From Euphorbia lathyris (Eukaryota; Streptophyta; Magnoliopsida; Malpighiales; Euphorbiaceae): a stretch of 64,000 bases of DNA. Each line of letters starts with the position of its first letter. The first letter of the stretch is position 1. The notes below the pieces were generated by a model. It did not search any database, had not been told where the DNA came from, and worked only from the letters and a program-made list of their open reading frames with translations. Positions 1-11,144 of this stretch are shown here, piece by piece. The position numbers and the translations under genes are program-made. Location of the stretch: assembly GCF_963576675.1 (NCBI RefSeq), contig NC_088911.1, positions 82,489,256 to 82,553,255 of the forward strand. The letters are read 5' to 3'.

Positions 1-1346
1 ACTGCATCTCACAACCTGATAGATCTAGGGATGGCAACAGGTACTCTACCTGCGGGTACCCGACACTACCCGACCCTAATGGGACTACCCGTACCTTGTA
101 TAAAATGGTATGGGATCAAAATCATTACCCGTTAGGGTAATGGGACGGGTATGGGAAGACCCCCTAGGGTACCCGGTACCCGTCATAATTTTTTTATATA
201 TTAACAAATATTATAGCGTTTTAGATGTAAGATGTGAGATTTGAACACCAACTTTTTATTTTTCGACCATTAAGTGATACCATTAAGCTACTTTATTTTA
301 TTGATTAAGGTTTAATTTGTTCAATTTCTAGATGGATGATTTATTAAATTTATATTTGTTAAATTTGTAATATTTTTTGTTTTATTTATTGATTTTTAAC
401 GGGTAAGGGTACCCGTGGGTACCCGTGAATTAAATGGGATGGGTATGGGATGCAAAACATATACCCGTTAGGGTAATGGGAAGGGGTACGGGTAATTAAA
501 AAATAAACGGGTAAGGGTTTGGGATTGACACTACCCGCGGGTACCCTATCCGTTGCCATCCCTAGATAGATCCTTTGGCGTTACAAACTGGAGATCGTCC
601 TTTATCATAACTGAGAGATTGCTCTAGGACTGGCGTAACCTAATACTATTTCAACCGGACTTCACCCTCCCCCGTGATAAAGGACGCCTGGTTGAGCAAC
701 TGGTGAAGGAGAATGAGAATTGCTGGGAATCTATTCTTGCAGAGATGAAACGCCCAAACAAGCAGGAAGTTTGGCTTGGATGGGACAAATCCCCCAGTGG
801 TACCTGGAAACTCAATACGGATTGTTCATGCCGGAGTAGCGACGGGCGAATTGCGGCTGGGGGCCTTCTTAAAGACAGCTATGGTAAATGGATATGTGGA
901 TTCACTCATAACATTGGGTACGGGAACTCATTCGAAGGGGAATTGTGGGGATCTGAACAATGGCTCTAGAACAGCAGGCGACCACAATACTGGTAGAGAC
1001 AGATTGCGAAGAAGTTGTTCAATTCATCACCCATCCTTGCCCCTTACACCACCATTCCCGCGCTATAATAATGAATATTCAACTCCTAATAAAAAGGCTT
1101 CAGGTGGTGAATGTGACTCACATCTATCGAGAGAAGAACCGATGCGCGGATCACTTAGCAGCAGCAGCTTTCGGATTTCCACTTAGGGTCAACCACATTG
1201 AGCAAGCCCCTGCAGAATTACTACCTCTTCTCCAAGCGGACTACATGGGGACTTCGCTCCCTAGGCTGATAGCTACTTAATGTAGCCTCATTTCTTTCTG
1301 TTTTGTTCTTTCTTATCTTTCCATGTAACAAAAAAAAAAAAAAAAA
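1..1346 (+). mobile_element. LINE 3' remnant (RNase H domain, poly-A tail)
   Basis: This is the 3' end of a plant L1-type LINE; the window opens inside it. After removal of the MITE at 26-572, reading frames encode the linker upstream of RNase H (with words such as DAWLSNW) and then an RNase H domain: a KLNTD strand and GGLLKDSYGKWI near 810-900, FTHNIG near 900-920, VETD near 990, and HIYREKNRCADHLAAAA near 1120-1165, ending in SLPRLI at about 1275. The frame changes near 950-965, and the linker has stops, so it is dead. A run of A at 1329-1346 is the retroposition tail. The RNase H closely resembles that of the LINE at 17870-23985, so both probably belong to one family in opposite orientations. 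Confidence 0.85.
26..564. mobile_element. hAT-type MITE, copy 1
   Basis: A 539-bp non-autonomous DNA element. It begins TAGGGATGGCAAC and ends with the inverted counterpart GTTGCCATCCCTA. A perfect 8-bp target duplication, GATAGATC, lies at 18-25 and 565-572, as expected of hAT elements. It sits inside the LINE remnant, so it is younger than it. GGGTACCCG-type words crowd both ends. There is no coding capacity. A second copy lies at 57349-57898. At 231-292 the minus strand shows tRNA-like A and B boxes. Confidence 0.93.
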
Positions 1347-1588
1347 AGACCTAAAGTTTTTTTTAGAAGTATCAATTTAGACTACACGTACAAAATATCA
1401 TCAATATAGACTTAATGTTTACAAAAGAGTGCCAATTTAGGTCTCAATAACGAAACATGACACTTCATTTTGAACTTAACAAAATGACATGTCACGTTTC
1501 GTTATTAAAACCTAAATTGGTACTATTTTGTAAACATTAAGCCTGTATTGATGCTATTTTGTAAGTGTTAAGTCTATTTTGGCACCTT
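1347..1588. mobile_element. Foldback MITE, copy 1
   Basis: Two arms pair as an inverted repeat around a short AT-rich centre near 1455-1490: the left arm (1367-1455, including GTGCCAATTTAGGTCTCAATA) is mirrored by the right arm (1487-1588, including AAACCTAAATTGGTACTATT). A diverged copy with the same arm words lies at about 58008-58295. No clean target duplication was found, so the superfamily is not assigned. It starts right at the LINE poly-A tail. Confidence 0.7.
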
Positions 1589-1591
1589 ATA

Positions 1592-1762
1592 CAGTAAAAC
1601 CTCTATATAGGAATACTCTATATAGGAATAACCTCTATTTTGTTATAAAAAAACTCGGTCCCAGCTTGGGTCAGTTATAAATAGGAATAACCTCCCAAAC
1701 GTTATTTGTTATACACTTTTGAAGTCTCACCTTTAGAAACTATCCCTCTATATAGTAATAAT

Positions 1763-1793
<31 letters not shown>

Positions 1794-2151
1794 TAAAAAA
1801 ACTATTGAAATTATCTATGAGTTGGAAACACAAACTATAACTTGAAATTACAAATATTTAGTATTCTTATTGATGTTTACATTTTCCCCATAAAACTCTT
1901 CCAATTATCTATATATTGAAAATCTAAACTCTAAATTGAAATTCTAAATATTTAATTTGTTTCATTAATGTCTATTGTAGTACATTATATATAAACCATG
2001 CATGCCTATGATAATCTTAACCAAGTATCGGGCAAATTTAAATTTTATGTATTGAGAAATTTTATTATACAAAACTCTATTTAGTAATAACCTCTCAATT
2101 GTTATACAAATAACTCGGTCCCAAGTGTATTCCTATATAGAGGTTTTAATG
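1592..2151. mobile_element. Emigrant/pogo-like MITE
   Basis: A 560-bp element bounded by TA dinucleotides (1590-1591 and 2152-2153). The left terminus CAGTAAAACCTCTATATAGG is mirrored at the right end by CCTATATAGAGGTTTTAATG. This terminus matches the Emigrant/Lemi (pogo, Tc1/mariner) family of plants. It contains a (TA)n microsatellite near 1763-1790 and a repeated internal word AACTCGGTCCCA near both ends. It lies about 390 bp past the RPL28 stop codon. Confidence 0.85.
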
Positions 2152-2541
2152 TACTATAAATATTCGAGGTTAATAATCTAAGTGTCTGTTTGATTCGTTT
2201 TTTATATTTGTTTTTATTTATCAACAAACAATAGATATGGTTAGAATCGAGAATATCTATTTTAAGAGTAAAATTACTAATATCTACCAACTGTTTTGTT
2301 GAACCACACACTGAAATTTGTTCAAGTTGAAGAGGAGATTTGTACTTGTCTCTGAAAAGAGTGTAATGTAATTGAGTTATCATCAATTGAAGTGCAGTAT
2401 TTCATGCACCTTTCAAGCTAATAATATAAAAAATCATAAAGGAGAAAAGCGAATTGCAGCAAGTAATAATTATATATCACAAAAAATAGCAGAATGTTTG
2501 AACAGAGAGTTATTGTAGAGAAAACAGAAGAATAAAATTTC

Positions 2542-4371
2542 CTACTTCTTGCGAAGATCTATGCCAGCTTTCTTAGCTACAGCATCGAGTCCATTCTTCT
2601 CTATAGTCTTCAATGCCTTGGTGGATAACCGCAATTTCACATAACGGTTACCAGCTTCCCACCAAACCTTCTTGTACTGCAGATTCACAAACTGCAACTT
2701 CTTTGTCTTGTGGTTTGAAAACGATACTTTATTTGCCCTGTTCGCTTTCTTCCCCGTAAATGGACAAACTCTTCCTGGAAAACACCAACAACAATTTTAA
2801 TCGTCTACCAAAGGGTGTCAAAGCGGATTGTCTGTGTCATAAACATGTTATGTGATCTATATATGGTATCAATGAAACAAAAATGATAATCATCTCAAAT
2901 GGATCATGTCAAGCAGGTCGTGTATCCTGTCAAAAATTGACAGCCCCTACTAGAAATTATCCAAGCAAAGCCAACTGGATGAAGAACAGAAAAGCTGAAC
3001 AAGACAAGCAAAACTTGTGACATGAGCAATATCTAATTCATTAGGCAAACCCTGGCTGATTCATCAGAACTTCAGCAAAATCATGAGATAATCAAACGCT
3101 GTGACCATTAATTCTCTATCTATAGTCAGTAAAACTATATTATAAAGAAGCATTCTCTATTTCTCACGGGTAAAATGCCCTAACCGTCATTGAAGTTTAG
3201 AGTCTATTTCGCAATGGTCACAAAACTTTATTTTCTTTTAATAAAATCACTAAGCTTCACATTTCAATTGAATATACACAAAAACATGTTGGAATGTTGA
3301 TGTGAAACAGAAGACATTTGACTATATACCGAGAACTAAGCTACATACCGGACATGTCTAATTTTTATGGCTAACTTAGCAGAAACCAAGCAGCCACATA
3401 TGTGTCATGTAGCACATTCTATGTCACAAAAGAATTTTAAAAACCTCTTTCTTGTTCAATGTAACTCTTAGTTGGTATATATTCAACTATCTTCCGTGTC
3501 ACATCAACATTTTTGTAAGTTTTTATACACAGATTGACCAGAATGACTTTAATGATATCGAAAGAAAATGAAGTTCACTGATTCAGTGACAACCATGCAG
3601 TTTACCCTAATTCTCATATCAAATCCAAACATTCCCTTTCAAAGAAGGTGACTAACATTGCTATTCAGACATAACCAGCAGTGCCATTTCTACATATACT
3701 AAACATAACGACCGGTCTGGGTAGAAGACCTGAGCAAACAGCGGCCCAATGAGATGAAGATGGGTAAATGAACTGAATTCCACCTCGGAAATCGAGTGAG
3801 AGTTAATGGGGCTTATTAGTAAACTGTGATTCCAATCCATACAGATGCGTTTTCAAGCGGATGCTTTGGATTTGGAACAAAGCAAAAAATATGGACATGC
3901 TATGTCACACTATATATAATTAACATTAAGTGCAGAAAGCCCACAACTTTCACAAATCCATCAAACTTCGAATCTTTGATATGCATTTAACCTCTTGGAA
4001 CATTTATTGTGGTGAGATCAATCGCAGAAATCACCAATTCAAGCTATGTTAAAACCCTAAAGAAGTGCTAAAATGTAGTTACAACTTAAACCCACAAAAT
4101 CAATAACAAAATTCACTCAATTTCAGGTGATGTGTACACACATAAAAATAGAAATTCAAAAGAGCAAGAGGAAGAGAAGTTTACGGGCAATAACAGGTTG
4201 AAGAGCAGGGGTGGAAAGAAAAGAAACGGAGTTCGAGCCTTGAAGTAGGTTGGAAGAAATTCTGATGCCACTCAATTGGGAAGCAACAAAACCTAGCTCA
4301 GAAACAGAAGTAGTCTTTGACAAGTGTGGCCTGCGGAAGCATATAGATGCTGGGGCTGTCGCCATTGCCAT
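2542..4371 (-). CDS. RPL28: Plastid ribosomal protein bL28 (50S L28), 2 exons
   Basis: Nuclear gene for a structural protein of the chloroplast 50S ribosome. The CDS joins complement 4185-4371 and 2542-2774 (420 nt, 139 aa); the intron is 1410 nt with a GTAAAC donor and a TTTTCCAG acceptor, splitting an Arg codon. Exon 1 encodes a Ser/Ala-rich, acid-poor leader of about 60 residues, typical of a plastid transit peptide. Exon 2 carries the L28 domain, starting [17 protein letters not shown] and ending GIDLRKK. Length agrees with plant orthologues (about 140 aa). The start at 4371 is the first ATG after a pyrimidine-rich leader. A MITE lies in the intron. The product is certain from the conserved exon 2; cleavage-site position is inference. 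Confidence 0.96.
3168..3607. mobile_element. MITE in RPL28 intron, probable MULE type
   Basis: About 440 bp with ends GGGTAAAATGC and GCAGTTTACCC in inverted orientation. Subterminal words are also mirrored: TCATTGAAGTTTAG near the left end against GAAGTTCACTGA near the right end. Flanking 9-mers TATTTCTCA and TAATTCTCA agree at 8 of 9 positions, suggesting a decayed 9-bp duplication. It lies wholly in the intron. Confidence 0.6.
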
Positions 4372-4560
4372 TGCCCTCTTCTGGTTTGTGTTTATGTATC
4401 CAAATTAGAAGAAGAGTTTTCGTTATCCAGTTTGTGGAAGCGTTATGAGGAAGAGAGAGAGAGAGAGAATGGATGGATAACAAAACAATGGACTCTGCAT
4501 TTCATTTGAGGCCTCTTCTTTTAGATTTTGTCAAGCCCATATCCAGACTGTAGCGGGCTT
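4372..4560 (-). promoter_or_regulatory. RPL28 5' leader and proximal promoter
   Basis: On the minus strand, the stretch before the ATG is a pyrimidine-rich leader containing a (CT)n run (GA repeat at about 4450-4468 on the plus strand). A TGGGCTT word (plus-strand 4533-4539) about 160 bp upstream of the start matches the site II/TGGGCY element common in plant promoters of ribosomal-protein and organelle genes. Assignment is by motif and position only; no start site is known. Confidence 0.4.
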
Positions 4561-5849
4561 ACGATTAGGGGAAAAAGAACTTTTATGATTTCCAGAATCT
4601 TATAAGCAATGTAAGATAATGTCTATTTCCTCTATTCCAATTCTTTTTCCTTTTATCTTCTCAATTCTATTTATTCATTTATTAGACCGATTTTCAAACT
4701 CCATCTTCAATTATATTGTTGGTTGGTAATTATTACTAGATTTGCACCCGCACGAATTTTTTTTCCATTTTAACTAATATATTTATTTATTAAAAAAATT
4801 TGGATAAATAATAAAATATTATTTAATATTTATACTGATATAATTAAATATAATAAATGTCTCAGTTTATACTATTAAAATTTTTAACAAAAACCATATT
4901 TTTAATTATAATTATATGTTTTATTTTTATTATTTTACTTTTTTAACTCTTAGAAATGGGCACATAAAAAAGCAAACAAACAAATATAATATGACATGTA
5001 AACAATCATCATTAGCTATTAATTATTATCATATCGATATCAATTAAGAAATATTAACTCCGTTTAAATTTGAAAAATAATTTAAATATGATTGAGTCAA
5101 ATCAAATCAATGATTCTTCTAATTCATTTAACAATACAGTACAATATTACCACCGATTATAATTTCCGATCTAATTTGTATAATTTTTTTTTTTTTGAAA
5201 GATTGTACAATTAAATTGTTACCAACATAATACTATAATACTATGATATAATTCAAAAGTTTAAAGTACAATATTTAGAACAATTAAAAAGACTGGTGTT
5301 AAAAATTAACCAAACCACAAATATTATTTTACCAAAAAATCGACTCATGGATTATTCCAAACTTCACAAAACAATACATGATAATTCTCTACATTACCTT
5401 CACAACTAACTGAAACATTGTTTCATAAAATGCGAGAAATTTTTTACAGTACTCCGGAAGTAATACATCTGACAAATGGAAATCGTTTTGTCTATTACTA
5501 CATAGAAAATGATTAGTAATGGGAATATATATATATATATATATGGCATGCGTTGGTTGGTAGGAAGTATTACTCCGAGATTACTCCAAAATTTTCCCAT
5601 AAAATGCCATTAGAGTTGAATAATGTTTTGATTCAAAACTATAGTGACTTTTGTATCAAATTCTGATTTTCTACCTACAAAACGTCCATGAATCTTCAAT
5701 ATAACTAATATGAGATTTATTTAAAAAAAACACTAATATGAGATGGAAAACATGTATATAGGGACTTGTAATTATCCATAAATATCACATATACATTATC
5801 ATAGCCACTCCAAATTTAAAGATAAAATTGATAATTTCTGATTTAACTT
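4561..5849. other. AT-rich intergenic DNA with possible Helitron end
   Basis: No gene seen. At about 4736-4762 a CTAG is followed by a GCACCCGCACGAA word, resembling in reverse orientation the hairpin plus CTAG of plant Helitron 3' ends. This is a weak match. A (TA)n run lies at about 5526-5544. Confidence 0.3.
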
Positions 5850-7440
5850 CTGATTGTCCAGAGTAATTGGATGATGGGTTTCTTCTTTGAAACAAATCTC
5901 GAACTTTTTCAACCAACTTTCTCGGTATACTCCAACATCTTCTTCAATCCAACCCCATATTGATTCCACTTGACATCCCTAAACTCATCCTCATCATAAT
6001 CAAATTCATCATCACTATCCAACTCATTCTCAAACTCATTATCAAACTCGTCCTTCTATTCCTCAATCTTATTTTCAAACCCATTCTTCTTTTCCTTGAC
6101 CTAATCTTGCTTTCTGAGTTTCTTTCCCATGATATATCTCTTCAAGCTCGTCATTACCCTTATTTGACATTAACACATTAGTCACATGTCATTCCATATT
6201 CCAAACTTCCATTTGCTTCTCCCATGGCACAAGTCGTTTACTATATTTTCCAAGTTTCCCAAGTTAAATAACATGCTACATCCTAATATAGTTGACCCAC
6301 CAATATCTTTCCCATTACCATATCCTTCAACCTCCATACATAAAATGATTTTATCCTTCTCCGCATAGAAAACACTAAGCCCAAAGTCACTCTCCCCTTC
6401 CTCAAGATCAATCCCTTTATCTTCTTTAGGCATACTAGTAGTGCTATTTCTAAAGGGCATTTTATCAAACACGTAGGGCACCCTTTCTAACATAAGCTTT
6501 CCCAATGTCCTCATTTACTATCACTCAGTCCTCATCATTCATACAAGAAGTAAAATTCTCATTTACGATTTCATTGCCCACAAATTCAAAATGAAAATTT
6601 AAATCATCATCAACAACACAGACATCCAGCTTCTCACTAGTAACTTTATTACCCATAATTTCAACATGAGAAATTGAAAAATTAGGTTTACCTCTTGAGA
6701 GTGCAATGGAGGAAAGATTAGTGATGACTCTTTAAAAGGTACCATTGGGTCTTCTTAGCATGATAAGAGAACTTTATCTTCTTCTCTATTTATTTGTCTC
6801 AAGTATTGCTCTAAATATCTTGTCTAAGGCTCTGATATCACGTTGATTTCTTTACATCGGATAATGTCCCCATGAGGTGCCGTTGTGCTCGGCCGGAGGC
6901 ACTCCGATGCCTAAGTTAGTGATATTCTTAAGAGAATAATTTGTAATCACAAAAGAAAGCTAGAATGGTGTGTACCTTTAACACCTTAACACATGGGTAT
7001 TTATACTAGATTGAGTGATAACCGTAATGACTCCCCTTTAATGTCTTTAATGAAGTGTAATGCAACTTAATGTAGCTTAACATCGGCCTCGTTACTTTTA
7101 AGCCATTATTATCTTTAAGGAATCACTAATGCTCATTAATGATAGTGGTTTCGTTGTTTAACGACTCAGTGTCATATATGGCGGATCGTGTAAGGACGTG
7201 TCCCTATACATGGCAGACCCATGATAACCTAGGGCATATTACTGTATGAGTATCATTCATCCGCCCTTTTTCCAGGTGGGCACCAGATATCCTACTTTGG
7301 CGGCTTTTAACCCTTTTAGTCATTCTTTCAGGGAACATTCCTAACGGAACCCTAAGGATAACACTACAGATGTTATCAGGCTCCATAAAAATAAATAAAT
7401 ATATATCGTGTCTAAGGATTTCTAACATGTTCTTCAACTC
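5850..7440 (-). mobile_element. LTR-retrotransposon remnant A: LTR, PBS and leader
   Basis: Read on the minus strand, an LTR-like block (about 7440 down to 6841) has a TATA-type word (AGTATAAATACCC) and a GGCATCGGAGTGCCTCC segment of a kind common in plant LTRs. It is followed by TGATATCAGAGCC (6828-6840), which matches the plant tRNA-iMet primer-binding site at all but one base. Below it are open but degenerate stretches: a 110-codon frame at 6182-6514 and an Asp/Glu-rich stretch near 5965-6060. I do not recognise these; a gag leader is inference. No 3' LTR or pol is present. Confidence 0.6.
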
Positions 7441-8545
7441 TTGTTCTTCCTTTTTCATTTATTGTATGAAAGTACTAATTTTTCTATCCAAATACTGCAT
7501 GGATGTTCTTCCCACTATGATGGAATCAAGTGCTTGAAGAAGTATCAGATTAGGAGACGATCAAGATTCTGATACCAAATGATGTAGAGATGGGTGAACA
7601 GAAAGAAAATAGCGAGAGTTTTAATTTAAAAACAAAAAAATAATTCTCAAGCTAAACTTGAAGGAATTGAAAACCCCCAATTTTACAAGCTAAAATGTGA
7701 AGGAATAACCAAATCCCCTATTCATGGGTATAAACCCTAACTCTCAAAGAGAGAAATCTGATTTTGATTTGATAAAGGTTCTTACATCTTTCAAATAGAT
7801 GGATTTATACACTCTAACTCTAAAGCTTAAAATTAAATAAAGCACAACTAAAAGTAATAAGATAAAAGGCTTAAAGCACTATTTGGCCCTTAACCTATTA
7901 TTTGGTCACATTTGGCCACTGATCTATTCCAAATTGGTGAACTTTCACCCAATTTGGATTCAAACTTAACCGAATCATTATCTCATTGATAAGTAAGATA
8001 TTTTGACACTTGAACTTAATAGATTTTAGTTTAGGATTTGTTTTTTATTTTTTTTTTCTTTTTTCAATCTAATTAATTATTTCCACATAATGTGGAAAAA
8101 AAACTTTAAGAAATATCACGTTTCAAGTTTAAGTGTCAAAATATCGTTACTTATTAATGAGATAACGATTCCGTTAAGTATTCATACAAATTGGGTGAAA
8201 TTTCACCAAATGGGATAGGCCAAGGGCCAAATGTGACCAAATAATAGGTCATGGGCCAAATGACACAATTTTAGATAGGTCAGGGGCCAAATAATGCTTT
8301 AAGCCAAGATAAAATGATAAATCAGGGTTAAAATAGTCTAAAACATAAAGTAAAAAGGAGGGGGGACTAATCCATAATTTAACCAAAAAGGAGGGAAGGG
8401 TTTGGCGAAAACCACGTGCCCACCCTTTAGCCGAAGTTGATGGCTGGGGCTTTTCTCCTCTAATGCTCTCATATTGCTTCGCTTTAAGCCTTGTAGACTC
8501 GAGTTCTCCCAATTACCTGTTTTATCAATTTTGATCAACTTGGTA
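7441..8545 (-). mobile_element. LTR-retrotransposon remnant B, split by a MITE
   Basis: On the minus strand, a putative LTR runs from about 8545 to 7582, interrupted by the MITE at 7868-8305. It has a TATA-like word (GTGTATAAATCC) and is followed by TTTGGTATCAGAATC at 7565-7579, a tRNA-iMet primer-binding site. A short open stretch beginning MKKEEQELKNMLEILR follows at 7458, probably the start of gag, and then runs into remnant A, which appears to have inserted there. Both outer LTR borders are approximate. Confidence 0.6.
7868..8305. mobile_element. MULE-type MITE with 9-bp target duplication
   Basis: A 438-bp element with ends GGCTTAAAGCACTATTTGGC and the inverted GCCAAATAATGCTTTAAGCC. A perfect 9-bp duplication AAGATAAAA lies at 7859-7867 and 8306-8314, the size typical of Mutator-like elements. 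Words such as TTTGGTCACATTTGGCC recur in inverted form internally. There is no coding capacity. It interrupts LTR remnant B. Confidence 0.92.
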
Positions 8546-8561
8546 CACACATCAGTTTCGG

Positions 8562-9065
8562 CTTAGGATTGTCATGGATACACTTAGAATGAGGATAAAT
8601 TATAGTCATTATGAAACAACATTTGGAGATTGAATCACATTTGTAATTGCTTTTCTCGATGATTGCATCCTTAATTGAAAGTTTTTTTATTTAAAAGACT
8701 TCATTCTATTTGCTTACCAATCACAGGAATGTGTTCAAATTTCTTGTAAAGTCTACCGCGAGATACCAATTTGAAAATTTCTCCATTAAATACTAGAATT
8801 TATGTTAGATGGAATGAGATTGGCATATTTTCAGGCAATTTCAAATCATGTGAAAGCACATGAAATTAACATAGGTTGATATTCCATTTGAATCGTGATT
8901 GCTTTTTGTTGTTATTGTTTTGACTTAGGATTGTCATGAATAAATTTGAAATGAAAATGAATTACATTTCACATGCACTAAATAACATCTTGAAAATTAA
9001 GTCACATTTATAGTTGATTTTCTAGATGATTGCATCATTAGTTAAATTGATTTTCCCTTGAATTC
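8562..9065. repeat. Diverged direct duplication
   Basis: A segment of about 125 bp at 8562-8690 (containing CTTAGGATTGTCATGGATA and GATGATTGCATCCTTAATT) recurs at about 8929-9055 (CTTAGGATTGTCATGAATA and GATGATTGCATCATTAGTT). Copies are clearly related but diverged. Function unknown. Confidence 0.6.
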
Positions 9066-10900
9066 TTTCCTTAAAAAAACGTCAAATCCAACCAGGGTGA
9101 AAATTTCATTGAATTGTCATTGCTACTACTAACTAAGGAATATGAGTTGGCCTTTCTCTTTTATAAATGGAAAGAGGCCTTTCTTTTTAAATGACCATAA
9201 GGTATTATTATTATTATTATATAAGACAAGATACTGCCATCTAAGCTAAAACTCTTTTAAATAATTCTCTCACCTTATCTTATCTTTGTTTTGGCTCCAT
9301 ATATATATATATATAAATTTCATTGATATTTTTTATATACGAATTAATAAATTTATTAATTATAATATTAGTTTAATAATACTTCTATGATATTTTTAGA
9401 AAACAAATCACTTTGTTAATTATCACATTAAATATAATAGACTTCAGAAAAGAAATAAACTACTCTTAAATTTTTAAAATTAGTGTTTTAGCACTAAAGA
9501 ATTTTTCGAAATATAACTGGTTTGAAAGATAGCAGCGCTACAAGAAATCTTTATTCTAAATTGATGTCACTTATATATATTTCTTTCTGAACATCAATCA
9601 TTTTCCGACCAATTATCCTGATATATCACTCCAGGAGTATGAGTATAGCAGAAAGTCTCACTTGTTTAAGAATTAGAAAGTTCCCCTATTTCTTTGAATT
9701 CCAATCAGGAAAGGATGTATTTTCCCAAATCTCATCTGCCAAATTACAAGGAAACTTACAATGTTATTATTAGGATTCTCAGCACTTGAAATTTGCAGTC
9801 CAAGCCCAGTAGAAACTCAAGTAGATCAGTGGCAGAGGTGAGTTTTGGTTCTTAAATCTTAAGAAGATAGGTCAGTTGCTTAATGAGAAGGAAAACCAAT
9901 TAAGTATAAAAGCATGATCAATTTAGCCCATGTCAAATTTTTTTATGTATCAATTCAATCCCGAAATCAAATTTTAACATACAATCAATTTTTTTATACT
10001 TAAAATTTGTAGAATTTAAAACTCGTTCAATTTATCTATTGTTTGCTATTGGATCCATTTGCCCTTCAATTTATTTAAAGTGTTATACATTGTAATTTAT
10101 CTAAATCTGTTAAAAAAATCAAAACTTAGAAAAATAAAAGCATAATCTATGATTCCAAGTCTTTAGCACAAATTAACCTTTTGTTTTGTACTTCTTTAAA
10201 CTTGAAAAATAAAAGCATAATTCATAATTTTAAGTCTTTAAAACAAATTAACTTTTTATTTTAACGTTTTTATAAATTTAGAAATTTAATCATGACACTT
10301 TAAATAAGTTTAGAGCTTAAAAACAAATTAACTTTCTGCTTTGTACTTCTTTCTTTATAACGTTTTTATAGATTTAAAAATTTAATCATGATACTTCAAT
10401 TTTAGGAGGCTAATGAAACACCATGTAAGTTACTCATCAAACTTTTTGGACAAGTTTAGAGACAACTAATGTATTAAGTTTTTTTTTTCTTTTCCTTTTT
10501 GTGCATCATTTTATTGTCCATCTATAGCCTAGATATTATAGATGGATGGAAGTACTTTTCTTTTTCTTTTTTTTTTTAAAACGCCAGTCTCTTTTACTAT
10601 GAGGATATATGACCTAAGAAAATGTAATAACAACTTTTACAAGTGTAATTTATTGAGTTGGGAAATCAACCCCAAATTAGCTCCTTACTACTCGGGTCAA
10701 TCTGAATTTAATTACTGTACAACTTGAAAAGAAAATAAAAAAAGTTAGTATATTTATTTAGGAAATGGAATGTTAAATAGGATTAGACAAATATTCATAT
10801 TCTAATTATCAAGAAACAAATCCAGTAATTATAATATTCATATTCTAATTATCCAAGTTAACAGTAAGCTTCATATATATAATGCAGGCAGTAGAATTGA
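9066..10900. other. AT-rich intergenic DNA
   Basis: No gene seen. Between about 10110 and 10400 there are two to three imperfect copies of a unit containing AAAAATAAAAGCATAAT and ACAAATTAAC, possibly a decayed tandem repeat. A (TA)n run lies near 9299-9315. Confidence 0.5.
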
Positions 10901-11144
10901 GTCTAAGAAACTAAAACTGAATTTCCGTGATGCTAAAATAATAATAATCATACAAGAAAAACTTTGGTACAAAATTGTACTGGAAATGTTTGTTGTACAT
11001 TATAAACAATTCGGTTGCAGAAATGAACAAAAAATTGAGCAACATACCATACCGACCGACCAACCTTTTAATGAACAAGCACCAGCATAACCCGCAAAAT
11101 TTAAATGTGGATGATATATACAAAGTCAACATGGCAATCAATCA

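Noticed and set aside
6182..6514. Considered as MuDR transposase N-terminus
   Set aside because: Acidic stretch is suggestive, but no conserved MULE motif was found; position after a primer site favours a retroelement leader.
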